A DNA stretch of 64,000 bases. It comes from Xanthomonas cissicola. Its GTDB lineage: Bacteria; Pseudomonadota; Gammaproteobacteria; Xanthomonadales; Xanthomonadaceae. The DNA lies in the NCBI RefSeq assembly GCF_008801575.1, contig NZ_VZPL01000016.1, positions 26,541 through 90,540 of the forward strand, given 5' to 3'. A program made the translations under genes and the position numbers. The notes under the pieces were generated by a model. It had not been told where the DNA came from, did not search any database, and saw only the letters and a list, made by a program, of their open reading frames with translations. Below, piece by piece: positions 26,290 to 36,327 of this stretch; position 1 is the stretch's first letter; each line of letters begins with the position of its first letter.

Positions 26290-28083
26290 ATGAGCAGCTA
26301 CACCGCCCCGCTGACCGATTTTCGCTTCGCCCTGCACGATGTGCTCGGCGCGCAAGCCCTGTTCGCCCGGCTCGGCTATACCGAGGCCAGCACCGACATC
26401 ATCGACGCCGTGCTCGAAGAGGCCGGCCGCTTCACCTCGCAGGTGCTGGCGCCGCTCAACAGTGTGGGCGACGAGATCGGCTGCGCGTTCGACAAGAGCA
26501 CGCACGCGGTGACCACTCCGCCCGGCTTCCGCGCCGCCTACGATCAATTCGTGGAAGGCGGCTGGAACGGGCTCACCGCCGAACCGCAATTCGGCGGCCA
26601 GGGCATGCCGCACACGCTTGGCGTGCCGCTGAGCGAAATGATCAATGCCGCCAACCTGGCCTGGGGCAACTTTCCGCTGCTGTCGCATGGCGCGATGGAA
26701 GCGCTGCGCCAGCACGGCGAGACCTGGCAGCAGGACGTCTTCCTCAAACCCCTGATCGACGGCCGCTGGACCGGCACCATGTGCCTGACCGAACCGCATT
26801 GCGGCACCGATTTGGGCCTGCTCAAGACCCGTGCCGAACCCAATGCCGATGGCAGCTATGCCATCACCGGCACCAAGATCTTCATCACCGCCGGCGAGCA
26901 CGACCTCACCGACAACATCGTGCACCTGGTGCTGGCCAAGCTGCCGGACGCACCGGCCGGCGCCAAGGGCATCTCGCTGTTCGTCACTCCCAAGTTCAAG
27001 GTGGACCGCGACGGCACCGTGGGTGAGCGCAACGCGCTGCATTGCGGCTCCATCGAGCACAAGATGGGCATCAAGGGCTCGGTGACCTGCGTGATGAACT
27101 TCGAGGGCGCACAAGGCTACCTGGTCGGCCAGCCGCACAAGGGCCTGCAGGCGATGTTTACGATGATGAATACCGCACGCCTAAGCGTGGGCCTGCAAGG
27201 CATCGGGTTGTCCGAGCGCGCCTACCAAAACGCCCTGCGCTACAGCCGCGAGCGGTTGCAATCGCGGGCGCTCAGCGGCGCCAAATCCCCGGACAAACCG
27301 GCCGACCCGATCATCGTGCACCCGGACGTGCGCCGCATGTTGCTGACCGTCAAGTCGCTGACCGAAGGCAGCCGCCTGCTCGCGTTGCATGCGGCCAGCC
27401 TGGTCGACGTCGCCCATCGCGGCGAGAGCGAACGCGAACGCGCCGACGCCGAGACCCTGGTGAGCTTCCTCACCCCGATCTCCAAGGCCTGCCAGACCGA
27501 ATGGTCGATCGAGAATACCTACCACGCGCTGCAGTGCTTCGGCGGCCACGGCTACATCCGCGAGTACGGCATGGAGCAACTGGCCCGCGACGCGCGCATC
27601 ACCACCATCTACGAAGGCACCACCGGCATCCAGGCGCTGGACCTGATCGGCCGCAAGACCGCCGCCAGCCAGGCTGCCGGGCTGAAGCTGTTCCTGGCCG
27701 ATGTGGAAACCTTCGCCAACGCGCAGGACGGCAACGCCGCGCTGGCCGAGTTCATCAAGCCGTTGCGCGACAAGTGCAGCGAATGGGCGATGCTGACCCG
27801 CGATGTGCTCGATCGCGCCGCGCGCAACCCGGACGAACTCGGCGCCGCCAGCCATGACTATCTGTTTTATTCGGGCTACGTGGTGCTGGCGTACTGGTGG
27901 GCGCGCAGCGTGGCCGCTGCCGACGCATCCGCGCACGGCGAGGACTTCAGGCGCGCCAAGCGGGAGACGGCGCGGTTCTACTTCGCCCGCATCCTGCCAC
28001 GCACCCTGACCCATGCCGCCGCCATCCGCAGTGGCGCCGCACCGCTGATGACGCTGGAAGCGGAACTGTTCGGCGAAGGCTGA
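26290..28083 (+). CDS. Acyl-CoA dehydrogenase with extra C-terminal domain
   Basis: 597 residues, longer than classic acyl-CoA dehydrogenases (about 380). The N-terminal and middle domains show MCLTEPHCGTDLGLLKTRA and ITGTKIFITAGEHD. The flavin-domain segment CFGGHGYIREYGMEQLARDA and YEGTTGIQALDLIGRK follow, then an extra C-terminal domain from about 470. This subgroup includes long-chain and thioester-specific enzymes such as DmdC-type proteins. It oxidises an acyl-CoA to the 2-enoyl-CoA with FAD. The substrate is unresolved, and no other beta-oxidation gene adjoins it. Confidence 0.92.
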   Translation: MSSYTAPLTDFRFALHDVLGAQALFARLGYTEASTDIIDAVLEEAGRFTSQVLAPLNSVGDEIGCAFDKSTHAVTTPPGFRAAYDQFVEGGWNGLTAEPQFGGQGMPHTLGVPLSEMINAANLAWGNFPLLSHGAMEALRQHGETWQQDVFLKPLIDGRWTGTMCLTEPHCGTDLGLLKTRAEPNADGSYAITGTKIFITAGEHDLTDNIVHLVLAKLPDAPAGAKGISLFVTPKFKVDRDGTVGERNALHCGSIEHKMGIKGSVTCVMNFEGAQGYLVGQPHKGLQAMFTMMNTARLSVGLQGIGLSERAYQNALRYSRERLQSRALSGAKSPDKPADPIIVHPDVRRMLLTVKSLTEGSRLLALHAASLVDVAHRGESERERADAETLVSFLTPISKACQTEWSIENTYHALQCFGGHGYIREYGMEQLARDARITTIYEGTTGIQALDLIGRKTAASQAAGLKLFLADVETFANAQDGNAALAEFIKPLRDKCSEWAMLTRDVLDRAARNPDELGAASHDYLFYSGYVVLAYWWARSVAAADASAHGEDFRRAKRETARFYFARILPRTLTHAAAIRSGAAPLMTLEAELFGEG

Positions 28084-28111
28084 GCGCCGTCATCACGGCG
28101 CTGCCGCTGCC

Positions 28112-28180
28112 GTAGGAGCGGACCTGGCCGCGACGGGGCGGTGTCGCTCGACAAGGCGTCGCGCCCGGGTGCGCTCCTAC
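28112..28180. repeat. Dispersed palindromic repeat, copy 2
   Basis: The arms GTAGGAGCGGACCTGGCCGC and CGCGCCCGGGTGCGCTCCTA form a long imperfect hairpin directly after the acyl-CoA dehydrogenase gene. It belongs to the same family as the copies at 7396, 28210 and 63024. Confidence 0.75.
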
Positions 28181-28209
28181 GGGTAACGCCGCGAGATTAC
28201 ACCGCTGTC

Positions 28210-28341
28210 GTAGGAGCGGACCTGGTCGCGACAGGGTAGGACCTGGCCGCGACAGGGTAGGACCTGGCCGCGACAGGGTAGGACCTGGCCGCGACAGGGT
28301 GGTATCGCTCGACAAGGCGTCGCGCCCGGGTGCGCTCCGAC
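28210..28341. repeat. Dispersed palindromic repeat, copy 3, internally expanded
   Basis: The outer arms are the same as in copy 2, but the left half-arm is duplicated into four tandem 21-base units (28220 to 28303), making this copy about twice the usual length. The right arm ends GCGCTCCGAC, with one mismatch to the family. Confidence 0.72.
28220..28303. repeat. Four tandem 21-bp units
   Basis: The unit is ACCTGGCCGCGACAGGGTAG plus G. The first copy has T for C at position 7 and the last diverges at its 3' end. The period is exact, which suggests slippage inside the palindromic repeat. Confidence 0.85.
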
Positions 28342-28502
28342 GGCTCACCAACGCCATCACTGCGTTCGAAGGGTGATCCCGCAGCGCGGCGGCACGGCAT
28401 CGCGGCCAACAGTACTTACTGAGCCATACTTTGGAGACACGTGCCGACGCCGTTCGCTGTGATACACAAACTGTCAACGATCGGGTATAAGCTGTTTTCC
28501 CG

Positions 28503-29159
28503 ATGGAGACAGACACGCACGTTCGTGATGTGATCGTCCCCGGAGGCAGCTATGCCCCGGACGCGGGCAGCGCTGTCGCTGCAATCCACCAACTTCCCAC
28601 GCTTCGCCTGCTGTCGCTCGATGCGCACGGCCGCGTGCTGGATTGGATCAACTGGCAAGACGCCGCCTGCCTGTACGCCCGCGATGCGGTGTCGTGGACG
28701 CTGGGCGAGCCTTGCATGCAGATCCACGGCGGCATCTCGCGGCTGACCGGCGAGCGCAGCACGCTGGAACTGCACCCCATCATCGCCGCGCGCGGGCATG
28801 CCCGTTCGCGCGCGCTGGACCCGACCCCGACCCTCAGCAACACCGCGCTGTTCGCGCGCGATTCGCAGCTGTGCATGTACTGCGGCCAGCATTTCAGCCG
28901 CCCGCACCTGACCCGCGACCACGTCATGCCGGTGTCCAAAGGCGGTCGCGACAGTTGGGAGAACGTAGTGACCGCCTGTTTCCAGTGCAATTCGCGCAAG
29001 GCCAACCGCACGCCGCAACAGGCGCATATGCCGCTGCTGGCGGTGCCCTACCGGCCGAGCTGGATCGAGCACCTGATCCTGTCCAACCGCAACATCCTGT
29101 CCGATCAGATGGCCTTTTTGCGCGCGCAGCTGCCCAAGCGCTCCAAGCTGTCGTTGTAA
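28503..29159 (+). CDS. HNH endonuclease family protein
   Basis: 218 residues. The C-terminal half holds a zinc-type HNH fold: CMYCGQHFSR, then LTRDHVMPVSKGGRDSWENV with the catalytic DH, then CFQCNSRKANR. Both CxxC pairs are intact. The N-terminal 110 residues have no recognised domain. The family nicks or cuts DNA, and its physiological role in Xanthomonas is unknown. The repeat cluster lies just upstream. Confidence 0.87.
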   Translation: METDTHVRDVIVPGGSYAPDAGSAVAAIHQLPTLRLLSLDAHGRVLDWINWQDAACLYARDAVSWTLGEPCMQIHGGISRLTGERSTLELHPIIAARGHARSRALDPTPTLSNTALFARDSQLCMYCGQHFSRPHLTRDHVMPVSKGGRDSWENVVTACFQCNSRKANRTPQQAHMPLLAVPYRPSWIEHLILSNRNILSDQMAFLRAQLPKRSKLSL

Positions 29160-29588
29160 GCCGACTGTCATTTGTTGCGGCTGCTGGCTGGTCAGTGGCA
29201 CGCACGCTTCCAAGAGTGCCAAGACAGCCGCAGGTGGTTGAGCCTGGACGCGCGTGCCGTTGCCCACTCGGGCAGCAGCGTTGGCGGCTTCACTGACGCA
29301 CCGGGTGTCCGAGGTGACATCGAACCCGGCCACCGCGATCCAACGCATGAGACGCCTGATACGGCGCAGTGTCGGCCCCCTACGCAGAGGCGCGGAGCCA
29401 AGTGCTCGCGGAGACACGGCGCAGCCAGCACATCGCCAGGTGCGGCAGATTGCCGCAGGTGTCGGGCGAGCGTCGCGCGCGCCAGGCGTCACGGTGCGCG
29501 CGTCCATCACTTCCCGCTGACAGCTGAACCGGTTTGCTTGCCGGGCCTTCGCATGGGGAGGACAATACGGCTTCAGAAGATTGACACG
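29160..29588. other. Long leader region upstream of dxs
   Basis: 429 bases. The dxs frame stays open upstream to 29172, but the composition is not protein-like and Dxs homology starts only at 29589. No riboswitch, RNA gene or repeat was recognised. Confidence 0.5.
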
Positions 29589-31508
29589 ATGATGATCGAC
29601 ACCACCCGCTATCCGCGCCTGTCCCGCATCCAGACTCCCGACGATCTGCGCCGCTTCGACGAAGCCGAGCTGACCGCGATCGCCGAAGAACTGCGCTCCT
29701 ATCTGATCGAATCGGTGGGCAAGAGCGGCGGGCACTTCGCGGCCGGCCTGGGCGTGATCGAGCTCACCGTCGCCCTGCACTACCTGTATCAGACGCCGGT
29801 CGATCAGCTGGTGTGGGACGTCGGGCATCAGACCTACCCGCACAAGATCCTCACCGGCCGCCGCGACCAGATCCACACGGTCAAGCAAAAGGACGGCGTT
29901 GCGCCGTTTCCCAAGCGCGAGGAAAGCATCTACGACACCTTTGGCGTTGGCCATTCGTCGACCTCGATTTCGGCCGCGCTCGGCATGGCCATCGCTGCGC
30001 AGCGCAACGGCGACGACCGCAAGGTGGTGGCGGTGATCGGCGACGGCGCAATGACCGCCGGCATGGTCTACGAAGCGCTCAACCACGCCGGCGGCATGGA
30101 CCCGGAACCGAATCTGCTGGTGATCCTCAACGACAACCGCATGTCGATCTCCGAAGCAGTGGGCGGGCTAACCAAGATGCTGGGGCGCGCCAGCGGCAGT
30201 CGCACGCTCAATGCGATCCGCGAAGGCGGCAAGAAGATCCTCGGCGACAAGAAGAACAACCCCACCGCGCGTTTCGTGCGGCGTTGGGAAGAACACTGGA
30301 AAGGCATGTTCGTGCCATCCACGCTGTTCGAGGAAATGGGCTTCCATTACACCGGCCCGATCGATGGCCACGACCTGCCCAGCCTGGTAGGCGCACTGAA
30401 GACTCTGCAGACGCTCAAGGGCCCGCAGCTGCTGCACGTCATCACCACCAAGGGCAAGGGCTACGAACTGGCCGAAGGCGATCAGATCGGCTACCACGCC
30501 GTTGGCCCGTTCGATCCAAGCAAGGGCCTGGTCGCCAAGACCGGCGCCAAGAAGCCGACCTACACCGACGTCTTCAGTGACTGGGTGTGCGACATGGCCG
30601 CCGCCGAACCCAAGCTGCTGGTGATCACGCCGGCGATGCGCGAGGGCTCGGGCCTGGTGCGTTTCAGCAAGCAATATCCGCAGCGCTATTTCGACGTAGC
30701 CATTGCCGAGCAGCACGCGGTCACGCTGGCCGCCGGCATGGCGACCCAGGGCGCCAAGCCGGTGGTCGCGATCTATTCCACGTTCCTGCAGCGCGGCTAC
30801 GACCAACTGGTGCACGACGTGGCGGTGCAGCAACTGGATGTGCTGTTCGCGATCGATCGCGGCGGCGTGGTCGGCCCGGATGGCGCCACCCATGCCGGCA
30901 ATCTGGATCTGAGCTTTTTGCGCTGCGTGCCGCACATGGTGGTGATGGCGCCTGCCGATGAGGCCGAATGCCGTCAGATGCTGAGCACCGGCGTGCAATA
31001 CCAGGGTCCGGCAGCGGTGCGCTACCCGCGTGGCACCGGCCCCGGCGCAGCACTGGACACCTCGCTTGCCACGCTGCCGATCGGCAAGGCGCAGCTGCGC
31101 CACAGCGGCACCCGCATTGCCCTGCTCGGCTTCGGCGCGACGGTGGATGCGGCCGAGGCGGTCGGGCGCGAACTGGGGCTGACGGTGTTGAACATGCGCT
31201 TCGTCAAGCCGCTCGACAAGGCGCTGCTGCTTGAGCTCGCAAAAACCCACGATGGCTTCGTCACGATCGAAGACAACGTGGTTGCCGGCGGCGCAGGTTC
31301 TGGCGTGTCGGAACTGCTCAACGCCGAAGCCATTACCATGCCGCTGCTGCATCTGGGCCTGCCGGACAGCTTCCAGCATCACGCCAGCCGCGAAGACCTG
31401 CTTGCGGAAGCCGGCATCGACCAAGCCGGCATTCGCGCCTCCTTGCTCAAGCGCTGGCCGCAGCTGATGATCAGCCTGCCGCCTGCGTTGAACGCTGCGG
31501 CAGGCTGA
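29589..31508 (+). CDS. dxs: 1-deoxy-D-xylulose-5-phosphate synthase
   Basis: 639 residues from the first of two adjacent ATGs (29589, 29592). The thiamine-diphosphate motif begins at [18 protein letters not shown] and closes with NDN. The transketolase pyrimidine domain contains [17 protein letters not shown], where the Glu activates the cofactor. The enzyme condenses pyruvate and glyceraldehyde 3-phosphate, the first step of the MEP isoprenoid pathway. That pathway also supplies the undecaprenyl carrier used by the gum enzymes. It stands alone and convergent to the glycosyltransferase gene that follows. Confidence 0.96.
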   Translation: MMIDTTRYPRLSRIQTPDDLRRFDEAELTAIAEELRSYLIESVGKSGGHFAAGLGVIELTVALHYLYQTPVDQLVWDVGHQTYPHKILTGRRDQIHTVKQKDGVAPFPKREESIYDTFGVGHSSTSISAALGMAIAAQRNGDDRKVVAVIGDGAMTAGMVYEALNHAGGMDPEPNLLVILNDNRMSISEAVGGLTKMLGRASGSRTLNAIREGGKKILGDKKNNPTARFVRRWEEHWKGMFVPSTLFEEMGFHYTGPIDGHDLPSLVGALKTLQTLKGPQLLHVITTKGKGYELAEGDQIGYHAVGPFDPSKGLVAKTGAKKPTYTDVFSDWVCDMAAAEPKLLVITPAMREGSGLVRFSKQYPQRYFDVAIAEQHAVTLAAGMATQGAKPVVAIYSTFLQRGYDQLVHDVAVQQLDVLFAIDRGGVVGPDGATHAGNLDLSFLRCVPHMVVMAPADEAECRQMLSTGVQYQGPAAVRYPRGTGPGAALDTSLATLPIGKAQLRHSGTRIALLGFGATVDAAEAVGRELGLTVLNMRFVKPLDKALLLELAKTHDGFVTIEDNVVAGGAGSGVSELLNAEAITMPLLHLGLPDSFQHHASREDLLAEAGIDQAGIRASLLKRWPQLMISLPPALNAAAG

Positions 31509-31542
31509 TCGCGCCGACAGATTCGTTGTGGCGCGTGCCGCA

Positions 31543-32799
31543 TTACACCGGCGGCGCCACGCCAGTACGCGCAAAACCTTCCACCAGGTGCACGATGCGC
31601 GCCTGCGATTGGATCAGTTGCAGCTCCGCCTGCAGGTGACGCACGCCGTGTGGTACCTCGTCAGCAACGAGCGCCTCACGCAGCGACGCCGGCAACCCAT
31701 CCAGATCGCGCACCCACCAGCCAGCACCTGCCACCTGCAGGCGCGCGGCGTGGTCGAACTGGTCGTAATCCAGCGGGTAGACGATCGCCGGCAATCCCGC
31801 GGCAAGGCAGGCGTAGAGAATGCCGGCACCGCCGTGGTGGATCACCAATGCGTAGCGGTGCAGGTGCTGCGCGTAATCCACGTACGGCAGCCGCTGATAG
31901 TTGCCCTGCCCCGGCTGCAGCGGAGCGCCGGTGTCGCCGTCGCTGAAATGGAAGACCACCTCCGGGAACTGCGGCGCCAGCGCACGCAACACGCCATCCA
32001 TGCGCTGCTTGACCCATTGCAGATGCGTGCCCAGCGTCACCAGCACATGCCGGCGACCGTCGATGAAGGTGGGCGCCGTCACCGACGACGGCGGCGTGCA
32101 CAACTGCGGCCCGACAAAGCGCACTGCCGTCGGCCAACGCTGCGCCAGCTCGAACGACGGGACTCCCAGAGCCAGGGTGCACTGCGGCGAATACACCGCC
32201 TCGCTGCGATCGCTGCGATAGATCGCCGGCAACCCGCAAGCGCGCATCTGGCGCCGATAGCAACGGTGCAGGGTCCGTTTGAAACCACGCGTGAGCCCGC
32301 GCACCGCTGCATGCCAGACACGCTGCAAGGGCGTGGTCGCAGGCAGCAACCCACCAAAGTAGGCGGGCGGCCCATCCGTGGTTTCGATCACGCACGGCGA
32401 CGGCATGCTGGTCCACCAGGCAATGCCCATCGTCTGTGCGGCCAGTCCTGCGCTGGGCAGGGTGAAGTCGACGATCACCAGATCCGGCCGCCGCTCGCGC
32501 CAGCGCTGCTGTAGCGCTTCGCCAAGCTGCGCCATGAGCCCGAGTGCGCTGTGCAGCTGCCGACGCAGGCGCACGGGATTGTGGCCCACTGCATGCGGCG
32601 GGTTGGCGATGGAAAGCAGCACACGATCGGCATGCGCATCCAGCACGCTGGCAGCGGTGAGCCCACATGCCTCGATGCGCGCCTGCGCGGCAGGCGTGCT
32701 GATGACGCATACCGCGTGCTGCGCAGTGAGTTGTTGCGCGATCGCCAGGATGGGATGCAGATGGCCGCTGTATGGCGGTGCGATCAGATCAATGCGCAT
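31543..32799 (-). CDS. GT1-type glycosyltransferase (UDP-glycosyltransferase-like)
   Basis: 418 residues. The N-terminal MRIDLIAPPYSGHLHPILAI and the C-terminal donor-site motif YALVIHHGGAGILYACLAAG are those of the GT1/MGT family, which adds sugars to small lipophilic acceptors such as carotenoids, macrolides or sterols. It has no signal peptide and should be cytoplasmic or membrane-associated. It is the last gene of the six-gene run ending in this direction and overlaps the hydrolase gene by 11 bases. The acceptor is unknown. Confidence 0.85.
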   Translation of the reverse strand: MRIDLIAPPYSGHLHPILAIAQQLTAQHAVCVISTPAAQARIEACGLTAASVLDAHADRVLLSIANPPHAVGHNPVRLRRQLHSALGLMAQLGEALQQRWRERRPDLVIVDFTLPSAGLAAQTMGIAWWTSMPSPCVIETTDGPPAYFGGLLPATTPLQRVWHAAVRGLTRGFKRTLHRCYRRQMRACGLPAIYRSDRSEAVYSPQCTLALGVPSFELAQRWPTAVRFVGPQLCTPPSSVTAPTFIDGRRHVLVTLGTHLQWVKQRMDGVLRALAPQFPEVVFHFSDGDTGAPLQPGQGNYQRLPYVDYAQHLHRYALVIHHGGAGILYACLAAGLPAIVYPLDYDQFDHAARLQVAGAGWWVRDLDGLPASLREALVADEVPHGVRHLQAELQLIQSQARIVHLVEGFARTGVAPPV

Positions 32800-33388
32800 G
32801 CGCTACGCCCTGTCGCGTCCGTTCGATCTGCGCGACAAAGCGCTGGCACTCGGCAAGCACCTCGGCGTTATGTAGGTACGCCATGTGTCCGCAGGCAGGC
32901 CTTGCATCGACCCGCCCATCGAACAGTGCGCGAGAGATCCAGTCGCTGCGGCCCTGTACCACGCGCAGCTGGCCGAACACGGCGGGCGCATCACACACCG
33001 GGCCGTAAGCAAAAACCGCCAGACGCGCGCGCAGCGCATCCGGCAACTGCAATGCGGTCAGTAGCTGCAGCCCGCAGCTGCCGGCAAGAAGCAGCGTCAT
33101 CGGCCTCTGATCCAGCAGTGCATGCACACGCTTGCGGTCGGCCTCGGCAAGGCGGGCATGTCGGGCCGCAAGATACTGCCGCGCATTCGACAGGCTGGCA
33201 CGCCACACCGGCATGCGCCGGTGCGGCGCGCTATTGCGGCGGTACGGATAATTGCAATCCACCAACTGCCGGCCTGTGCCCTGCAGCTGTCGCAGAAATG
33301 CGCCCTGTTCCGTACTCAAGGCGCAGCTTGCCGGATCGCTTTGCCCGGTGAGAAAGGCGATCTGCAGCGGGCTCGACTCACTCCGCAC
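32789..33388 (-). CDS. Small alpha/beta-hydrolase-like protein
   Basis: 199 residues from a GTG at 33388, which overlaps the GT2 gene by 11 bases. A second GTG at 33412 is possible. The segment MTLLLAGSCGLQLLTAL looks like a nucleophile elbow in which the usual first Gly is Ala (A-G-S-C-G). A possible catalytic His follows in ACGHMAYLHN. An N-terminal FLTGQSDPAS segment and the conserved layout fit a thioesterase or acyl hydrolase. The lipid-type neighbours support this, but the substrate is unknown and the fold call is moderate. Confidence 0.65.
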   Translation of the reverse strand: MRSESSPLQIAFLTGQSDPASCALSTEQGAFLRQLQGTGRQLVDCNYPYRRNSAPHRRMPVWRASLSNARQYLAARHARLAEADRKRVHALLDQRPMTLLLAGSCGLQLLTALQLPDALRARLAVFAYGPVCDAPAVFGQLRVVQGRSDWISRALFDGRVDARPACGHMAYLHNAEVLAECQRFVAQIERTRQGVAHAH

Positions 33389-34532
33389 GAAAGCACCCGT
33401 CGGGTAACACACGGTAACGACGCGTGCGCCAGCGGATCGTGCGCACCAGCGCTGCGTGCAGCAGATGCAGCGGCTGCAGACATTCGGCGCATAGCGACAG
33501 CAGCAGGCGATGGCGAACGGCGCCGGTGACGCGCCATTGCACACCGCACAGCAGCAGCGCGCGTGCCAGCAAAACGATCAGCACGCAGAGTGCAGCCGGC
33601 CAGGTGTGCTGCACGCAAGCGCAGACCAGCATGGCCAGCAGCAGCACCGGCGGCAGCCCCTGCAACACGCCGATGGCACTGCGTACACGCAGGCGTTGAC
33701 GGCCTAGCAGGATCGATGCGAACAGCATCCAGCGATGCATCTGGCGTACATATCCACGCAGGTCGGGCATGTCGGTACGCATCGCCACCGGCGCAGTGGA
33801 TTGCCAGAGCCGCCCGCCGCGGTCGCGCACCAGGGTGGCGAAGGCCAGATCGTCGGTCAGTTGCTCCAGCAATGCAGTAAAGCCACCCCAGCGGCGCAGT
33901 TGTTCGGTACGCGCGGCATAGCACATGCCGTTGATGGTCAGCGGCGCTGCGAATGGCAGCCAGCCCAAGTACGTGAGCGCGGCATTGTTGTTGACGAACT
34001 GCGCCAACAAGCGCCCGGCCAGCGTGGCGCTGTCGCGGTAATACGGCAGTGCGGTGACCACATCGGCATGCGCGAGGTCCAGCAACAGTTGCGACAGCGC
34101 ACGGTCGCCAAGGTGCGCATCGTCGTCGAGAATCAGGCTGACAGGCGCATCGATGTGCGGCAGCGCGTAATCGAGTTTCCAGGCCTTGGGGTTGATGCCA
34201 GGTGGCGCCGGGGGCACCAGCATGCGCGCGATACGCAGCTGCGGATATTGCGCAACGACTGCATCGGCAGCGGCGTTTCCCGGGCCATCGTCGGTATCCA
34301 GCAACCAGATGAACTGCGCCTGCGGCAATGCCTGCACGTTGGCGGCAAGCACCTCTTGCAAATGCGCATCGCCACCAAGAATAGGCTGCAGGATCGCCAC
34401 GTCGGCCGGTGTCGCAACGGCACTGCGCGCTGGCCTCAGCCGTTCGCCGCGCACGACCCACAGCGCGGCCGCCGTCTTGACCAGCAGCACGGCCAGATAC
34501 GCCGCTGCCAGGATTGGGACGATCAACTCCAC
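33378..34532 (-). CDS. GT2/GT21-type membrane glycosyltransferase
   Basis: 384 residues from GTG 34532, overlapping the epimerase gene by 10 bases. One N-terminal transmembrane helix (ELIVPILAAAYLAVLLVKTA) precedes the catalytic core, which shows LLDTDDGPG, the DxD-like LILDDDAHLG, TDDLAFATLVRDRG and the QxxRW-type RQMHRWM. Two or three hydrophobic segments follow. The arrangement resembles ceramide glucosyltransferases and HpnI-like hopanoid enzymes, so a lipid acceptor is likely. It sits among lipid-type biosynthetic genes. Confidence 0.82.
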   Translation of the reverse strand: MELIVPILAAAYLAVLLVKTAAALWVVRGERLRPARSAVATPADVAILQPILGGDAHLQEVLAANVQALPQAQFIWLLDTDDGPGNAAADAVVAQYPQLRIARMLVPPAPPGINPKAWKLDYALPHIDAPVSLILDDDAHLGDRALSQLLLDLAHADVVTALPYYRDSATLAGRLLAQFVNNNAALTYLGWLPFAAPLTINGMCYAARTEQLRRWGGFTALLEQLTDDLAFATLVRDRGGRLWQSTAPVAMRTDMPDLRGYVRQMHRWMLFASILLGRQRLRVRSAIGVLQGLPPVLLLAMLVCACVQHTWPAALCVLIVLLARALLLCGVQWRVTGAVRHRLLLSLCAECLQPLHLLHAALVRTIRWRTRRYRVLPDGCFRAE

Positions 34533-35482
34533 TGCGCTGCCTGCCAGCGCACGAAGGCGTCCACACCCTCGTCCAGGCCAACACTGGGCGGGCCAAGATC
34601 GGCAAGCGTGCGGCGCGGATCGAAGGTCTTGGAATACGCGAACACGCCAACGCCGAAGCGCGTGATTGGCGGCTCGCCCCGCAGCCGCAACCCGCGATAC
34701 ACCGCCTCCACCGCGCCGGCCATGCGCAATGCGGTGCCGATGCGTACCTCGCGCCGTGGCAACGGCAGCTGCAGGCGCGCCAGCACCTCCAACAACACGT
34801 GCTGCAGGTCCACCGGTTGTGCGTTGGTGAGATTGTAAGCAGCCTGCAACTGCGGCGCGGTGGCCGCGCGGTACAGGTAATCGCACAGCGTATCGATATA
34901 GATCAGGTCGCCGATCACCGGCTGGGTCTGGCCGACGAAACGTGGCAACGCGCCCTTGCGCGCCGCGGCGATCACGCGCGGAAACAGCACCGTGTCGCCG
35001 GGCCCGAACACCGCACGCGGGCGCAAGACGCACTTCTGCCCCGGGTAGTCATCGAGCAGGGTTTCGCCAAGATATTTGGTTTCTGCGTAAGTATTGACGA
35101 ACGCCGGGCCGATCGGGCTGTCTTCGTCCAGGTCGTATTGATGCGCTTCGCGATAGAACACCGAACTGGAGGAGACATACAGCAGGCGCGGGCAGCCGTT
35201 GCGTTTGCAGAAGTCGATGACATTGGCGGTGGCCTGGACGTTGTGCAGCTGAAACTGCGCACGCGTGCCCCACGGCGAGGCCAACGCAGCTGCATGAATC
35301 ACCACATCCGGTTGCCAGTCCAGCGAAAACGCCCGGCTCAGATCGATGCGATGGTAGTTGGGCAGATCGCTGGCGCGACGACCGATGCCGCGAATCTCGA
35401 CAGCCGGCTGCCCCTGAAAGCGCCGCAGGAACGCACCACCGACAAAACCGGACGCGCCGGTCACGAGAATGCGCAGGCTCAT
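34523..35482 (-). CDS. NAD(P)-dependent epimerase/dehydratase family protein
   Basis: 319 residues from ATG 35482, which overlaps the gumP stop as ATGA. It is an extended short-chain dehydrogenase with VTGASGFVGG at the N-terminus and YAETKYLGE as the catalytic Tyr-xxx-Lys. Members act on nucleotide sugars or on 3-hydroxy/3-keto substrates including sterols and beta-keto acids. Which of these applies cannot be told from sequence alone. The adjacent KAS III makes a beta-keto substrate plausible, while the adjacent transferases make a sugar nucleotide plausible. Confidence 0.83.
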   Translation of the reverse strand: MSLRILVTGASGFVGGAFLRRFQGQPAVEIRGIGRRASDLPNYHRIDLSRAFSLDWQPDVVIHAAALASPWGTRAQFQLHNVQATANVIDFCKRNGCPRLLYVSSSSVFYREAHQYDLDEDSPIGPAFVNTYAETKYLGETLLDDYPGQKCVLRPRAVFGPGDTVLFPRVIAAARKGALPRFVGQTQPVIGDLIYIDTLCDYLYRAATAPQLQAAYNLTNAQPVDLQHVLLEVLARLQLPLPRREVRIGTALRMAGAVEAVYRGLRLRGEPPITRFGVGVFAYSKTFDPRRTLADLGPPSVGLDEGVDAFVRWQAAQWS

Positions 35483-36327
35483 CGCCACTCCGGTTGATAA
35501 CGGTCAAGACTCGGCTGGCAATGCGAGGGCAGGATCGCCAGCTCCGGATGGGCGTGCGACAAGGCGTGCAAGCGATGCACGGTGCGCTGGAATGCGTGCC
35601 AGTCGTGCATCAGCAGGCGCGTGGGCCAGGCCGGCCATTGCAGCGTGGCCCAGGTGGCCGAGGACCACACCGCGTCCGCACACAGCAACACCTCGCGGTC
35701 GTGCTGGTCGCGAACGCGTAGTCCCATCTGGCCGGGCACGTGTCCGGGTAGCGATACCGCGAGCACGCTGCCGTCCTCGAACAGATCGTAAGCCGGGCCT
35801 AACCCCTGCCAGGCTCCAGTCAACGCGCGCTGCGGAGCCTGGTCGGCAAACTGCAGCCGCTGGTCGAAGTCGTCGGGCAGCAACTGCGGCAGCAAGGCGC
35901 GGCGCAACCCGCCCACGCGCGAGCAGCTGCGCAGCTGCTGGTGGTCCGCACGCAGGCACATGAAGCGCGCATTCGGCAGATCGCGCAGACCGCCGACATG
36001 GTCGGCGTGGAAATGCGAAATCAGACACCAGGCGATGTCATCCGGCGCTACGCCGCGTTTGCTCAGCTGGGCGCCCAGGGTTTCGTGAGCGGGCAGGCGC
36101 ACTGGCGTGGTCAAGCGGTACAGGCGCTCCGGCCAGGGATCGGTGGCACGAAAAAAATGCGCCGCGTAGCCGGTGTCGTACAACAGCGCGCCACGCTGCG
36201 GATGCCGGATCAGCACGCTCAATGCGGGGAATTCCACCGCGTGCCAGTGACCATCGGCGCGCACCATGCGTTCGCAATGGCGACAGTGGCCTACGCGCAG
36301 CAGCTCGAGCGAGACGCGTACCGGCAT
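35479..36327 (-). CDS. gumP: GumP, metallo-beta-lactamase-fold hydrolase
   Basis: 282 residues. The zinc-binding motif H105-x-H107-x-D109-H110 (ISHFHADHVGG) is intact, with further ligands in LPGHVPGQ and LLCADAV. It resembles AHL-lactonase and glyoxalase II-like enzymes in overall pattern. It is not needed for the known steps of xanthan assembly, and its substrate is unknown. The start overlaps the gumO stop (TGATG) and the stop overlaps the epimerase start. Confidence 0.85.
   Translation of the reverse strand: MPVRVSLELLRVGHCRHCERMVRADGHWHAVEFPALSVLIRHPQRGALLYDTGYAAHFFRATDPWPERLYRLTTPVRLPAHETLGAQLSKRGVAPDDIAWCLISHFHADHVGGLRDLPNARFMCLRADHQQLRSCSRVGGLRRALLPQLLPDDFDQRLQFADQAPQRALTGAWQGLGPAYDLFEDGSVLAVSLPGHVPGQMGLRVRDQHDREVLLCADAVWSSATWATLQWPAWPTRLLMHDWHAFQRTVHRLHALSHAHPELAILPSHCQPSLDRYQPEWR

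Noticed and set aside
28220..28303. Four direct repeats considered as a CRISPR array
   Set aside because: The 21-base units are contiguous with no spacers and no cas genes are present; this is a tandem expansion inside a palindromic repeat.
29172..29588. N-terminal extension of Dxs by 139 residues
   Set aside because: The frame is open but not protein-like, and Dxs homology and usual length (about 620 to 640) begin at 29589.
31509..31542. Bidirectional terminator between dxs and the GT1 gene
   Set aside because: A 6-base GC stem exists, but the loop is 14 bases and there is no T tract on either side.
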